The notes beneath the pieces are model-generated. The model searched no databases and was not told the origin of the DNA. It was given only the letters and a program-made list of their open reading frames with translations. A program made the translations under genes and the position numbers. DNA of 64,000 nucleotides from Acidimicrobiaceae bacterium (GTDB lineage Bacteria > Actinomycetota > Acidimicrobiia > Acidimicrobiales > Aldehydirespiratoraceae): positions 62,001 through 126,000 of the forward strand of contig JAERSO010000129.1 in NCBI GenBank assembly GCA_016845585.1, given 5' to 3'. Numbering within the stretch: the stretch's first letter is position 1; every line of letters begins with the position of its first letter. Shown in pieces: positions 37,079 to 48,844 of the stretch.

Positions 37079-37527
37079 TGGCCTACGGCTACTCCACCGA
37101 CCCCGAGCTCGACCGGTCGACCAACCGGGTCATGACGCTCGGCGCCGTGCTGCTGCTCGCCATGGCGGCAGCGTTCCCGCTGTACCTCGCCTACGAGCCC
37201 TCCGCCCGTGAGGACGCCCGCGCCGAACAGCTCTCGTCGCTCGCTCACGAGGGTGAGTCCATCTGGGCGTTCAACTGCGCCTCGTGCCACGGCGACGACG
37301 GTGAGGGTGGCTCGGCGCCGGCCCTCAACGCGAAACAGTTCCTCCAGTCCGCGACCGACGAGCAGATCCAGTTGCTGATCGCCGTCGGCGTGCCCGGCTC
37401 CGCCATGGGCGCCTACTCGCAGGACTTCGGCGGACCGCTCACCTCCGAGCAGATCAAAGCCATCAGCACCTTCCTCCGGTCACTCGAAGACGAGGCGCCG
37501 GACTTCCCGAATTGGCGTAATCCATGA
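37078..37527 (+). CDS. Membrane-anchored c-type cytochrome
   Basis: N-terminal TM; single CASCH heme motif. Confidence 0.88.
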   Translation: MAYGYSTDPELDRSTNRVMTLGAVLLLAMAAAFPLYLAYEPSAREDARAEQLSSLAHEGESIWAFNCASCHGDDGEGGSAPALNAKQFLQSATDEQIQLLIAVGVPGSAMGAYSQDFGGPLTSEQIKAISTFLRSLEDEAPDFPNWRNP

Positions 37528-39161
37528 CAGACACAGAATCCAAGAAACCAGCGAGCCAGGACGAGGGCGCTCCGAAGCTCCTCGATTTCGAGAAGGAATC
37601 GATACGGGTCCTCCACTTCACGTGGATCGCCTTCTTCATGACGTTCTACGTCTGGTTCAACCTGGCGCCCATGTCGACCACGATGAGGGGTGATCTCGAC
37701 TGGCTCACCAAGGAGCACGTCAAGATCCTCCTGATCTGCAATGTGGCGTTGACGATCCCGGCCCGCATCATCGTCGGTGCGCTGATCGATCGTCTCGGTG
37801 CCCGCATCGTGTTCACCGGGCTCATGATCGTCATGTCGATCCCGGCGGTCGTGTTCGCCTTCGCCGACTCGTTCACCCAGATGATGATCTCCCGCCTCGC
37901 GCTCGGCAGCGTCGGCGCCGGCTTCGTCATCGGCATCAAGATGGTCGCCCAGTGGTTCCCGCCCAAGTACGTCGGGCGGGCCGAGGGCTTCTACGCCGGC
38001 TGGGGCAACTTCGGCTCGGCATTCGCCGCCATGACGCTTCCGTGGTTCGCGCTCACCGTGCTCGGCAACTGGTTCGACATGGGTGACGATGCGTGGCGCT
38101 GGGCCATGGCGATCAATGGTCTCGTGCTCGGCGTCTACGGCGTCATGTACTACTTCCTCGTCCGTGACGTGCCCGACGGCCGGACGTTGACGAAGACCAA
38201 GAAGGCCACGCCGATGCTGTGCACGTCCTACAAGGACCTCGTGCAGTACCTCATCTGGTCGATCCCGCTGGTCGGCGCTCTCGGCGTGCTCGCCTGGCGG
38301 ATCAGCAACGTCAAGGTCGACGGCGACTACATCATCAGCGACACGGGCCTCTACACGATCTACGCCATCCTGGCCCTCGTCTACGTCGGCCATGTCGCCA
38401 AGACGCTCAATGTCAACCTGCCGTACCTCAGGGCCGGCGTGCCCGAGGACGAGAAGTACCACTTCGGCAGCGTGGCAGCGCTGAACTCGACCTACTTCGC
38501 GAACTTCGGCGCCGAGCTCGCCGTCGTGTCGATGCTGCCCGCCTTCTTCGAGGCGACCTTCGAGCCGCTCCGCAGCGGTGACGGGAGTCCGTTGGTGACC
38601 GCCACAGTCGCCGGTCTCGTCGCCTCCTCGTTCGCCTTCGTGAACCTGGTTGCCCGACCGCTCGGTGGCTACCTGTCGGATCTCGCGTCGAGCCGCAAGC
38701 GGACCATGCTGATCTACATCGGCGGCATCGTCGTCGGCTTCTTCCTGATGGGATTCATCGCAAAGTGGGGCACCGGCGTCGACGACGACGGCCTCCGCAA
38801 CGTGGTGCCGATGTTCGGCGGCGTGACCTGGCTGGTCATCGCCGTGGTGATCACCATCTTCGCCTCCATCTTCGTGCAGGGCGCTGAGGGTGCAACCTTC
38901 GCCATCATCCCGATGGTCAACAAGCGCATGACCGGCCAGATCGCCGGGATGGCCGGCGCCTACGGAAACGTCGGCGCCGTCATCTACCTCGTGATCTTCT
39001 CGCTGGTCGACTCCCGCACCTTCTTCTTCATCCTCTCGGCCGGCGCAGCGGTCAGCTTCCTCATCACGTGGCTGATGCTCGAAGAGCCGAAGGATGCATT
39101 CGCCGCCGACTTCGACGACGAAGTGACCCCGGCCGAGCCCGAGAGGACAACCAATGGCTGA
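37524..39161 (+). CDS. narK: Nitrate/nitrite MFS transporter (NarK-type)
   Basis: NNP-type 'LALGSVGAGFVIGIKMVAQWFPPKYVGRAEGFYAGWGNFGSAFAAM'; nitrate reductase context. Confidence 0.87.
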   Translation: MTDTESKKPASQDEGAPKLLDFEKESIRVLHFTWIAFFMTFYVWFNLAPMSTTMRGDLDWLTKEHVKILLICNVALTIPARIIVGALIDRLGARIVFTGLMIVMSIPAVVFAFADSFTQMMISRLALGSVGAGFVIGIKMVAQWFPPKYVGRAEGFYAGWGNFGSAFAAMTLPWFALTVLGNWFDMGDDAWRWAMAINGLVLGVYGVMYYFLVRDVPDGRTLTKTKKATPMLCTSYKDLVQYLIWSIPLVGALGVLAWRISNVKVDGDYIISDTGLYTIYAILALVYVGHVAKTLNVNLPYLRAGVPEDEKYHFGSVAALNSTYFANFGAELAVVSMLPAFFEATFEPLRSGDGSPLVTATVAGLVASSFAFVNLVARPLGGYLSDLASSRKRTMLIYIGGIVVGFFLMGFIAKWGTGVDDDGLRNVVPMFGGVTWLVIAVVITIFASIFVQGAEGATFAIIPMVNKRMTGQIAGMAGAYGNVGAVIYLVIFSLVDSRTFFFILSAGAAVSFLITWLMLEEPKDAFAADFDDEVTPAEPERTTNG

Positions 39162-40758
39162 CATCTATGAGTGGGACCCCGAGGACGAGGAGTTCTGGGA
39201 ACGCGAGGGCAAACAGATCGCCAACCGGAACCTCTGGATCTCGATCCCGAGCCTCCTGTGTGGGTTCGCCGTCTGGCTCTACTGGTCGATCATCACGGTC
39301 CAGATGCTCAATCTGGGTTTCCCGTTCGAACAGTCCGAGTTGTTCACGATCACGGCCATCGCCGGTCTCACCGGCGCCAGCCTCCGAATCCCGAGCAGCT
39401 TCTTCATCCGCATCGCCGGTGGTCGAAACACCATCTTCTTCACGACTGCGCTGCTGATCATCCCGGCTGCCGGCACGGGCTTCGCCCTGCTGGACCAGGA
39501 CACACCACTCTGGGTCTTCCAGTTGCTGGCCTTCCTGTCGGGTCTCGGCGGTGGCAACTTCGCCTCGTCGATGTCGAACATCAGCTTCTTCTTCCCGAGG
39601 AAGATGCAGGGTCTGAGCCTCGGTCTGAACGCCGGACTCGGCAATGCGGGCGTCACCACGATGCAGTTGTTGATCCCGCTGGTGATGACCTCTGCGGTCT
39701 TCGGTGGCGGTTCGATGGTCCTCGAGAAGAATTCCGGAACCCTGATCGGCACGATCGATGCCGGCACCGAGACATGGATCCACAATGCCGGTTTCGTCTG
39801 GCTGGTGCTGCTGATCCCGCTTGTCTTCCTGGCCTGGACCCGGATGAACAACATCCGTGCCGAACACGTTTCGCCGAACATCGGCTCGCCGATGTCCTCC
39901 TTCGGCAAGATCCTCGGAATGCTCCTGGTGGCGTTCCTCACCTCGGCGGTCGGCCTCTACATCATCCTCCCGGATCCCACCGGTCTCGGCGCTCCCTCAT
40001 GGGCGAAGTACCCGGTGATCGCCGGTGTGATCACCCTCACCGTGCAGCTGCTCAAGCGGATCCCTGGTGAGATCAAGCCAAACCTCGAGCGCCAGTTCAA
40101 GGTGTTCGAGAACCGCCACACCTGGGTGATGAGTGTCATCTACACGATGACGTTCGGCAGCTTCATCGGCTATTCGGCCGGCTTCGCCCTCGCCATCAAG
40201 GTGGTGTTCGGCTTCAAGCACATCGAGACCGACGGTGTCTGGGATCACTCGGTCACCAACCCCGACGGACCATCGGCGCTCACCTTTGCCTGGATGGGAC
40301 CGTTCATCGGTGCGTTCATCAGACCCATCGGTGGCTGGATCTCCGACCGTGTCGGCGGCGCGCGGGTCACCCACTACGTGTCGATCGTCATGACCGCATC
40401 GGCGCTCGGTGTGGCCTACTTCCTGCGAGAGGCCTACCGCTCGGAGACCCCAGAAGACTTCTTCGTGCCGTTCTTCCTGCTCTTCCTGCTGCTGTTCGCC
40501 GCTTCCGGCATCGGCAACGGGTCGACGTTCCGCACGATCGCCATCGTGTTCAACAAGGAGCAGGCCGGACCGGTGCTGGGATGGACCTCGGCAGTCGCCG
40601 CCTACGGCGCCTTCGTCGTGCCGCAGGAGTTCGGCGAACAGATCAAGGGCGGGACCCCCGAGGTCGCGCTGATCGGCTTCGCCATCTTCTACGTGGTCTG
40701 CCTGGTCCTGAACTACTGGTACTACCTCGGCCCCAGAGCGGAGTTCAAGAACCCATGA
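39154..40758 (+). CDS. narK: Second nitrate/nitrite MFS transporter (NarK-type)
   Basis: 'LSGLGGGNFASSMSNISFFFPRKMQGLSLGLNAGLGNAGVTTMQ'; tandem with the upstream paralogue. Confidence 0.88.
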   Translation: MADIYEWDPEDEEFWEREGKQIANRNLWISIPSLLCGFAVWLYWSIITVQMLNLGFPFEQSELFTITAIAGLTGASLRIPSSFFIRIAGGRNTIFFTTALLIIPAAGTGFALLDQDTPLWVFQLLAFLSGLGGGNFASSMSNISFFFPRKMQGLSLGLNAGLGNAGVTTMQLLIPLVMTSAVFGGGSMVLEKNSGTLIGTIDAGTETWIHNAGFVWLVLLIPLVFLAWTRMNNIRAEHVSPNIGSPMSSFGKILGMLLVAFLTSAVGLYIILPDPTGLGAPSWAKYPVIAGVITLTVQLLKRIPGEIKPNLERQFKVFENRHTWVMSVIYTMTFGSFIGYSAGFALAIKVVFGFKHIETDGVWDHSVTNPDGPSALTFAWMGPFIGAFIRPIGGWISDRVGGARVTHYVSIVMTASALGVAYFLREAYRSETPEDFFVPFFLLFLLLFAASGIGNGSTFRTIAIVFNKEQAGPVLGWTSAVAAYGAFVVPQEFGEQIKGGTPEVALIGFAIFYVVCLVLNYWYYLGPRAEFKNP

Positions 40759-41597
40759 GTTTCCGTCTCGTCCTCGGCATCGGCATCTTCGCCCTGCTCC
40801 TCACCGCGGCCAGCCTGCCCGCCCAGGCGGCCCAGTATCCCGCTGCGCCCCTGGCGCAGGATGCTGCCGCTGGGGCACAGGTCTACGCCGACAACTGCGC
40901 GTCGTGCCATCAGGCCGGAGGCATCGGCCTGGTGGGCACGTTCCCGCCTCTCGCCGGCAATCCCAATGCGGCTGACACCGACTACGTCGAAGACGTGGTC
41001 CGCAATGGCCTGAGTGGTGAGATCGATGTCCTCGACGTCACCTATGACGGCACGATGGCGTCCTTCCCGGACCTGTCCGACGGCGAGGTCGCCGATGTCG
41101 TCGCCTATGTGGCGACGCTCGCCGACAGCGATCCGACGGCGGTTCCCGATGCTGAACCCGACGTCGTCGAGCCCGGCGACATCGGAGAGGGACGAGACCT
41201 GTTCATCGGCGCGGACCGGTTCGAGAATGGCGGCGGCGCATGCGTCGGCTGTCACACGGCCGGCGACGTCGGCAACCTCGGTGGTTGGAGCCTCGGCCCC
41301 GACATCACCGACAGCCATGAGTCGCTCGGTGGAGATGTCGGGCTGGCGGCCTGGCTGTCGAGCCCGGCTTCGGCCACGATGCGGCCGGTCTTCAACGACC
41401 GTCCGATGACCGACGACGAGATCGCCGATGTCGTCGCCTTCCTGGCTGACGCACCAACGCAGTCGAAGCCAACTGACCCCGGGGACGGGTTGATCTACGC
41501 CGGCGTGGCCGGACTCATCGTCCTCATCGGTGGCATGGCCATCGCCTGGCGCGGCATGCGCCAGACCTACGTCGAGCGGTTGAGGAGCAAGCGATGA
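40755..41597 (+). CDS. Diheme c-type cytochrome
   Basis: Signal peptide; CASCH and CVGCH motifs; C-terminal TM. Confidence 0.88.
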   Translation: MSFRLVLGIGIFALLLTAASLPAQAAQYPAAPLAQDAAAGAQVYADNCASCHQAGGIGLVGTFPPLAGNPNAADTDYVEDVVRNGLSGEIDVLDVTYDGTMASFPDLSDGEVADVVAYVATLADSDPTAVPDAEPDVVEPGDIGEGRDLFIGADRFENGGGACVGCHTAGDVGNLGGWSLGPDITDSHESLGGDVGLAAWLSSPASATMRPVFNDRPMTDDEIADVVAFLADAPTQSKPTDPGDGLIYAGVAGLIVLIGGMAIAWRGMRQTYVERLRSKR

Positions 41598-44500
41598 CCG
41601 GAGAATGGATCGAAGAGACGGTCGCCCCGGCCGAACGGAAGTGGGAGGAGTTCTACCGAAACCGCTTCCAGCACGACAAGCGGGTGCGCACGACGCACGG
41701 CGTCAACTGCACCGGCAGCTGCTCGTGGGAGGTGTTCGTCAAGGACGGCATCGTTACCTGGGAGTTGCAGGCAACCGACTACCCGCAGCTCGAAGAGGGT
41801 CTGCCGCCCTATGAGCCGCGTGGCTGTCAGCGCGGCATCTCGTACTCGTGGTACCTCTATTCGCCGATCCGGGTGAAGTACCCGTACGTGCGTGGCGTGT
41901 TGATCGACATGTACCGCCAGGCCAAGCGTGAGCATCTCGGCGATCCCGTCGATGCGTGGAAGGCCATCCAGGCCAACCCCGAGTGGCGCAAGAAGTATCA
42001 GGAAGCCCGCGGCAAGGGCGGCTTCCGGCGCATCAGCTGGGACGAGGCCCTCGAGCTCGCGGCTGCCTCCACCGTGCACACTGTGAAGGACCACGGCCCC
42101 GACCGGGTCGCCGGCTTCTCGCCGATCCCGGCCATGTCGCAGGTCAGCTACGCAGCCGGCAGTCGATTCATGTCGATGGTCGGTGGCGTCATCATGAGCT
42201 TCTACGACTGGTACTGCGACCTCCCGCCGGCCTCGCCGGAGATCTGGGGTGAGCAGACCGACGTGCACGAGTCCGCGGATTGGTACAACTCCCGATTCGT
42301 GGCGGTCATGGGTGCAAACCTCAACATGACCCGCACCCCCGACACACACTTCATCTCCGAGGTGCGCCACGCCGGCGCCAAGCTCGCCGTCTTCAGCCCC
42401 GACTTCTCACAGGTGGCCAAGTACGCCGACTGGTGGATCCCGGCGAACCCGGGGCAGGACACCGCCTTCTGGCTTGCCGTCAACCATGTGATCCTCAAGG
42501 AGTTCTACTCCGATCGCAAGGTCGACTACTTCCAGAAGTACGCCAAGGAGAACACCGACCTCCCGTTCCTCGTGCAGATCCAGACCGACGAGGATGGGAA
42601 AGCCGGCAAGGCGGGCAAGTACCTGCGAGCCGGTGAGGTCGACCCCTACACCGGTGTGGAGAACGCCGACTGGAAGATGCTGGTCTGGGATGACGACGCC
42701 GACGCGCCGAAGCTCCCGAACGGCACCCTCGGTGATCGATGGGCCGAGGAGAACAAGGGCAAGTGGAACCTCGAGCTCAAGGACAGCCTGACCGGCGAGG
42801 ACATCGCCCCGCGGCTCTCGTTCCTCGACCAGCACGACGACGTGCTTCCGGTCGAACTCGAGTTCTTCGGCACCGACGGCACCGTCACCCGTTCGGTTCC
42901 GGTTCGCACGGTGCAGACCGCCGACGGTCCCGTCACCGTCACCACGGTCTTCGATCTTCTCAACGCTCGTTTCGGCGTCGACCGTGGTCTCAAGGGCTAT
43001 GACGCTGCCAGCTATGACGACGAGGACGTGCCGTACACCCCGGCCTGGCAGGAGCAGTACACGGGTATCCATCGCGACACCGTCGTGAAGTTCGCCCAGG
43101 AGTGGGGCCGCAACGGTGAGCTCACCAAGGGCAAGAACCTGATCATCATCGGTGCCGGCGCCAACCACTGGTACCACAACAACCTGCTCTACCGGTCGGG
43201 CATCTGTGCCCTGATGCTCACCGGCTCGGTCGGTGTCAATGGCGGCGGCCTCGGCCACTACGTCGGCCAGGAGAAGCTGGTCAACGCTGCCTCCTGGGCA
43301 TCGATCGCCTTCGGTCTCGACTGGGGGATGGCGCCACGGCACCAGAACACCCCGTCGTTCCACTATGTGCACTCGGACCAGTGGCGCTACGAGCGGGGCT
43401 ACCGCGACTATGACTCGCTGCCTGATGCTCATCCCGAGAATCACGACCACACCATCGACCATCAGGCTCGGGCGGTCCGTCAGGGCTGGTTGCCGTTCTT
43501 CCCCCAGTTCAAGGACAACCCGGTCGAGTTGATGCGCAAGGCGCGCCGGGCCGGCGCCGAGACCGACGAGGAAGTCTCGGACTACATCGTCGAAGGCTTG
43601 AAATCCGGTGACATCGAGTTCGCCATCGATGATCCTGATGCGCCGGAGTCATGGCCTCGCACCTGGTTCATCTGGCGGGGCAACGCGATCGGCACGTCGG
43701 CCAAGGGCCACGAGTTCTTCATGAAGCACTACCTCGGCACGCACTCGACGGCGATCGCGGCCGAGCCCGACGACCATGGTGTCGCCGAGGTGAACGTGCG
43801 GCCCGACGCCCCTATCGGAAAGATGGACCTGGTCGTCGATCTCAACTTCCGTATGGACACGTCGGCGCTGTACTCCGACCTCGTCCTTCCGGCGGCCACC
43901 TGGTACGAGAAAGACGATCTCAACAGCACCGACATGCACTCCTTCATCAACCCGATGCAGGCGGCCGTACCGCCGGCGTGGGAGTCGAAGTCGGACTGGG
44001 ACATCTTCACGGCCATGGCCAAGAAGGTCGCCGAGCTGTCCGGCGGTCATCTGCCCGGCGAGATGGAAGACGTCGTCATGCAGCCGCTGGCGCACGACAC
44101 CCCCGACGAGATGTCGCAGCCCACGCCAGGCGATTGGCGCACCGGTGAGGTCGAGGCCGTCCCCGGCAAGACCATGCCGAAGTTCAAGGTCGTGAAGCGC
44201 AACTACGCCGAGATGTACGAGCGCATGACCTCGCTGGGTCTCGGCGTTCGCAACAACGGTGTCGCCGCCCACGGTCTGCGCATGCAGGTCGACGACTTCT
44301 ACGACGAGCTCGCCCGTAAGCAGCCCGACAAGCGCAGCGGTGGGGGAGACACCCCACTGCGACCGTCGCTCGTCCGTGGTCGCGAGGTGTGCGAGGCGAT
44401 CCTCGCTCTCGACCCGGCGTCGAACGGTGAGATCGCCCACCGGGCCTTCGAGGCCGAGAGCGCCAAGATCGGCCGCGACATCACCCACCTCGGCGCGGGC

Positions 44501-45235
44501 CAGCGAGACACGCGGATCAGCTTTGCCGACCTGATCAGCCAGCCCCGACGGGTGCTGACGACTCCGACATGGAGTGGATTGATCGGCAAGGGTCGGGCCT
44601 ACGCCCCCTACACCCTCAACGTGGAGGAACGGGTGCCCTGGCGAACCCTCACCGGTCGCCAGCACTTCTACCTCGACCATGATCGCTACATCGAGTGGGG
44701 CGAGCACCTGCCGGTGTACAAGCCCCGTCCCGATCACGCCATGTTGTCGGAGACCGAGCAGTCACTGGCCGAGGGCCAGGACGGCAAGTTGATGAACTAC
44801 ATCACGCCGCACGGCAAGTGGTCCATTCACTCCACCTATGGCGACAACGAACGGATGATGACCCTCTCGCGGGGTGGTTATCCGGTCTGGCTCAACTCGA
44901 AGGACGCGGTCGACCTCGGCATCGAGGACAACGACTGGGTCGAGGTCTACAACGACAACGGTGTCTTCGTGCAGCGTTGCACCACGTCGTCTCGGATCCC
45001 GAGAGGCACGGTGTTCGTGTACCACGCCACCGAACGCACCGTCGGAATCCCGATCTCACCGAGACGGGAGAAACGAGCGGGCATGAACAACTCGCTGACC
45101 CGAGCCCGACTCAAGCCGGTGCTCATGAGTGGCGGCTACGGCCAGTTCACCTATGCCTTCAACTACTGGGGCCCCACCGGTGTCAACCGCGACACCTTCG
45201 TCTATGTGCGTCGCATCGAGCGGCCCGACTACTAG
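41594..45235 (+). CDS. narG: Respiratory nitrate reductase alpha subunit (NarG/NxrA family, no Tat signal)
   Basis: 1213 aa; 'RTTHGVNCTGSCSWEVFVKDG', 'SFYDWYCDLPPASPEIWGEQTDVHESADWYNSRF'; followed by narHJI. Confidence 0.95.
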   Translation: MTGEWIEETVAPAERKWEEFYRNRFQHDKRVRTTHGVNCTGSCSWEVFVKDGIVTWELQATDYPQLEEGLPPYEPRGCQRGISYSWYLYSPIRVKYPYVRGVLIDMYRQAKREHLGDPVDAWKAIQANPEWRKKYQEARGKGGFRRISWDEALELAAASTVHTVKDHGPDRVAGFSPIPAMSQVSYAAGSRFMSMVGGVIMSFYDWYCDLPPASPEIWGEQTDVHESADWYNSRFVAVMGANLNMTRTPDTHFISEVRHAGAKLAVFSPDFSQVAKYADWWIPANPGQDTAFWLAVNHVILKEFYSDRKVDYFQKYAKENTDLPFLVQIQTDEDGKAGKAGKYLRAGEVDPYTGVENADWKMLVWDDDADAPKLPNGTLGDRWAEENKGKWNLELKDSLTGEDIAPRLSFLDQHDDVLPVELEFFGTDGTVTRSVPVRTVQTADGPVTVTTVFDLLNARFGVDRGLKGYDAASYDDEDVPYTPAWQEQYTGIHRDTVVKFAQEWGRNGELTKGKNLIIIGAGANHWYHNNLLYRSGICALMLTGSVGVNGGGLGHYVGQEKLVNAASWASIAFGLDWGMAPRHQNTPSFHYVHSDQWRYERGYRDYDSLPDAHPENHDHTIDHQARAVRQGWLPFFPQFKDNPVELMRKARRAGAETDEEVSDYIVEGLKSGDIEFAIDDPDAPESWPRTWFIWRGNAIGTSAKGHEFFMKHYLGTHSTAIAAEPDDHGVAEVNVRPDAPIGKMDLVVDLNFRMDTSALYSDLVLPAATWYEKDDLNSTDMHSFINPMQAAVPPAWESKSDWDIFTAMAKKVAELSGGHLPGEMEDVVMQPLAHDTPDEMSQPTPGDWRTGEVEAVPGKTMPKFKVVKRNYAEMYERMTSLGLGVRNNGVAAHGLRMQVDDFYDELARKQPDKRSGGGDTPLRPSLVRGREVCEAILALDPASNGEIAHRAFEAESAKIGRDITHLGAGQRDTRISFADLISQPRRVLTTPTWSGLIGKGRAYAPYTLNVEERVPWRTLTGRQHFYLDHDRYIEWGEHLPVYKPRPDHAMLSETEQSLAEGQDGKLMNYITPHGKWSIHSTYGDNERMMTLSRGGYPVWLNSKDAVDLGIEDNDWVEVYNDNGVFVQRCTTSSRIPRGTVFVYHATERTVGIPISPRREKRAGMNNSLTRARLKPVLMSGGYGQFTYAFNYWGPTGVNRDTFVYVRRIERPDY

Positions 45236-45245
45236 GAGCACGATC

Positions 45246-46753
<1,508 letters not shown>

Positions 46754-46757
<4 letters not shown>

Positions 46758-47293
46758 TGCACCCCGGTCACGTCGTTGCACTCGGGTACCGGTATCCGGG
46801 CCCATCCTCACTCGAGGTCCTCCGCGACTCCGTCGGGGCACTTCCGCGGTCTGCGGTTCGCAAGGCGATGGACGACTTCGTCGACTCGGTCGCGGGACTC
46901 GAACTGGGGAAGTGGGAGGAACTCCACACCCGCACGCTCGACCTGTCGCCCATGTTCGTTCCCTATGTCGGTCACGTGACCTGGGGCGAGAACTACCGGC
47001 GCGGCGAGTTCATGGCGGAACTCAAGCGCGACATGGAGGGCATTGGCGTGGATCTCGGGGGCGAACTCCCCGATCACATCGAGCCGATCCTCCGCTACCT
47101 CGCCGCGACACCGATTCCTCTGGCCGACCTGATCGAGGTGCTCGAGTCCGCGGTGAGCGAGATGAAATCGACCTTGGCCACCGCGGACAAACGAAGTCCC
47201 TACCGTCACCTGCTCGCCGCCACGCTCGCGGTGGTGCAGGACCTGAAGCCTGTTGCGATCGGAGTCCGACAGACGCTTGGAGGCAAGCAATGA
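46754..47293 (+). CDS. narJ: Nitrate reductase assembly chaperone
   Basis: 'LGYRYPGPSSLEVL', 'YVGHVTWGENYRRGEFMAEL' and position between narH and narI. Confidence 0.88.
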
Positions 47294-48009
47294 GTACCAC
47301 CGATCTGCTCTTCGGCATCTTCCCGTATGTCGCCACGGCCCTGCTCGTGGTGGTGACGTTGATCCGCTGGCGGCTGCATCCGTTCACCGTGTCGTCACTG
47401 TCCTCCCAGCTCCTGGAGAGTCGCAAGCTGTACTGGGGGTCGGTGCCGTTCCATTGGGGTCTCTCGACGATCCTGCTCGGTCATCTGGTTGCCTTGCTCA
47501 TCCCGCGTGGCTTCGAAGCCTGGAATGGTGCTCCGCTGCGGCTCTATCTGCTCGAGGCCACGGGGCTCGCACTCGGGCTCTGGGCGGCCTTCGGTATCGG
47601 TGTGCTCGTGTACCGCCGAGTCACCAGCGCCCGGGTCCGATCCGTCAGCTCGGTCATGGACTTCGTCGTACTCGCGGTTGTCAGCATTCAGATCCTCAGC
47701 GGGATCTGGATCGCCGTTGGCTACCGCTGGGGTTCGTATTGGGGGACGTCGGTCTTCGTCCCGTACATGCGTTCCATCATCGGGTTCGACCCCAAACCGG
47801 AATACGTGGACCCGCTGCCGTTCGCCCTGCAGCTCCACGCGTTCATGTTCTGGGTGTTCCTCGCGGTCTTCCCGTTCACTCGCCTCGTCCACATCGTCGC
47901 CTTGCCGCTCGGCTACCTCACGAGGCCGTGGCAGCGTGTGGTGCGGATGCGGGAGAGCCCGGCGGTGTATCACTCGGCGTCGGACAAGCCTCTGGAGCGC
48001 CAGCACTGA
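47290..48009 (+). CDS. narI: Nitrate reductase gamma subunit
   Basis: 5 TMs; 'FHWGLSTILLGHL', 'LPFALQLHAFMFWVFLAVFPFTRLVHIVALPLGYL' heme-b His. Confidence 0.94.
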   Translation: MSTTDLLFGIFPYVATALLVVVTLIRWRLHPFTVSSLSSQLLESRKLYWGSVPFHWGLSTILLGHLVALLIPRGFEAWNGAPLRLYLLEATGLALGLWAAFGIGVLVYRRVTSARVRSVSSVMDFVVLAVVSIQILSGIWIAVGYRWGSYWGTSVFVPYMRSIIGFDPKPEYVDPLPFALQLHAFMFWVFLAVFPFTRLVHIVALPLGYLTRPWQRVVRMRESPAVYHSASDKPLERQH

Positions 48010-48015
48010 TCGCGT

Positions 48016-48034
48016 ATTCCCGCGATACGGGAAT
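48016..48034. promoter_or_regulatory. Candidate IclR-family operator
   Basis: Perfect dyad ATTCCCG-CGATA-CGGGAAT, with an additional ATTCCC at 48046-48051, directly upstream of the iclR-type gene. Confidence 0.6.
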
Positions 48035-48076
48035 CACTCGACAGGATTCCCATAAAGCGGTAGCGTCGCCCCTATT

Positions 48077-48844
48077 GTGAGTTCGGTTCAGAGTGTTCAA
48101 CGAGCCCTTGCGCTGCTGAGGGAGATCGGGCGAGAACCCGGAGGACTCGTCGACCTCTCGGCGCGCGTCGGGTTGGCAACGAGCACCACCGCCCGGCTGC
48201 TGGCCACCCTCGAGGCGGAGGATGCGATCGTTCGCGATGGTGACGGGTCGTATCTGGTTGGTCCGGTGATCCAGGCGCTGGCCGGATCCTCCGACCCGTC
48301 GCGCGCGCTCGAGACGATCGTGCACCCTCACCTCGTCGATCTGGCCGAGGAACTCGACGAAGCCGTGTGTCTCGCGATGTTGTCGGGCTACGACACGGTC
48401 ACCGTCGATCAGGTCGACGCACCGAAACCCATCCAGGCCGAGAACTGGACCGGCACCCGCGTGCCGTTGCATGCCGGCGGAGCCGGACTCGTCGTGATGG
48501 CCACATGGACCGACGACGAGGTCGAGCAGTACCTGGCCGGCGACCTCGCTGCGTGCAACGGCAATACCGTCACCGACCCCGACCGGTTGCGGTCGCGGGT
48601 CCGCCAAGCGCGAATGCGGCGTGTCATGTGGACCCACGGCGAATACGTCGACGGCCTGTCATCGGCATCGGCGGCGATCGTCGACAGCAGCGGCCGGTCC
48701 GTCGGCGCCCTCTACACCTATGGCCCGACGTATCGGTTCCCGGCCCCGGGCGAAGCCGACCGCGTCGCCACCATCATCCTCGCCCGTGCCGATCAGGTGT
48801 CGGCCGAGTTGGGGCATCACCGGGTCGAGGCCGAAGCTTCATGA
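48077..48844 (+). CDS. IclR-family transcriptional regulator
   Basis: N-terminal wHTH 'VQSVQRALALLREIGREPGGLVDLSARVGLATSTTARLLATLEAE'; GTG start. Confidence 0.87.
   Translation: MSSVQSVQRALALLREIGREPGGLVDLSARVGLATSTTARLLATLEAEDAIVRDGDGSYLVGPVIQALAGSSDPSRALETIVHPHLVDLAEELDEAVCLAMLSGYDTVTVDQVDAPKPIQAENWTGTRVPLHAGGAGLVVMATWTDDEVEQYLAGDLAACNGNTVTDPDRLRSRVRQARMRRVMWTHGEYVDGLSSASAAIVDSSGRSVGALYTYGPTYRFPAPGEADRVATIILARADQVSAELGHHRVEAEAS

Noticed and set aside
37413-39164. 583-aa minus-strand ORF opposite narK
   Set aside because: Antisense shadow; composition dominated by D/E/H/G/R from complementing hydrophobic codons.
41594-45235. Tat-exported periplasmic-facing NarG
   Set aside because: The N-terminus MTGEWIEETVAPAERKWEEFY has no twin-arginine signal peptide.
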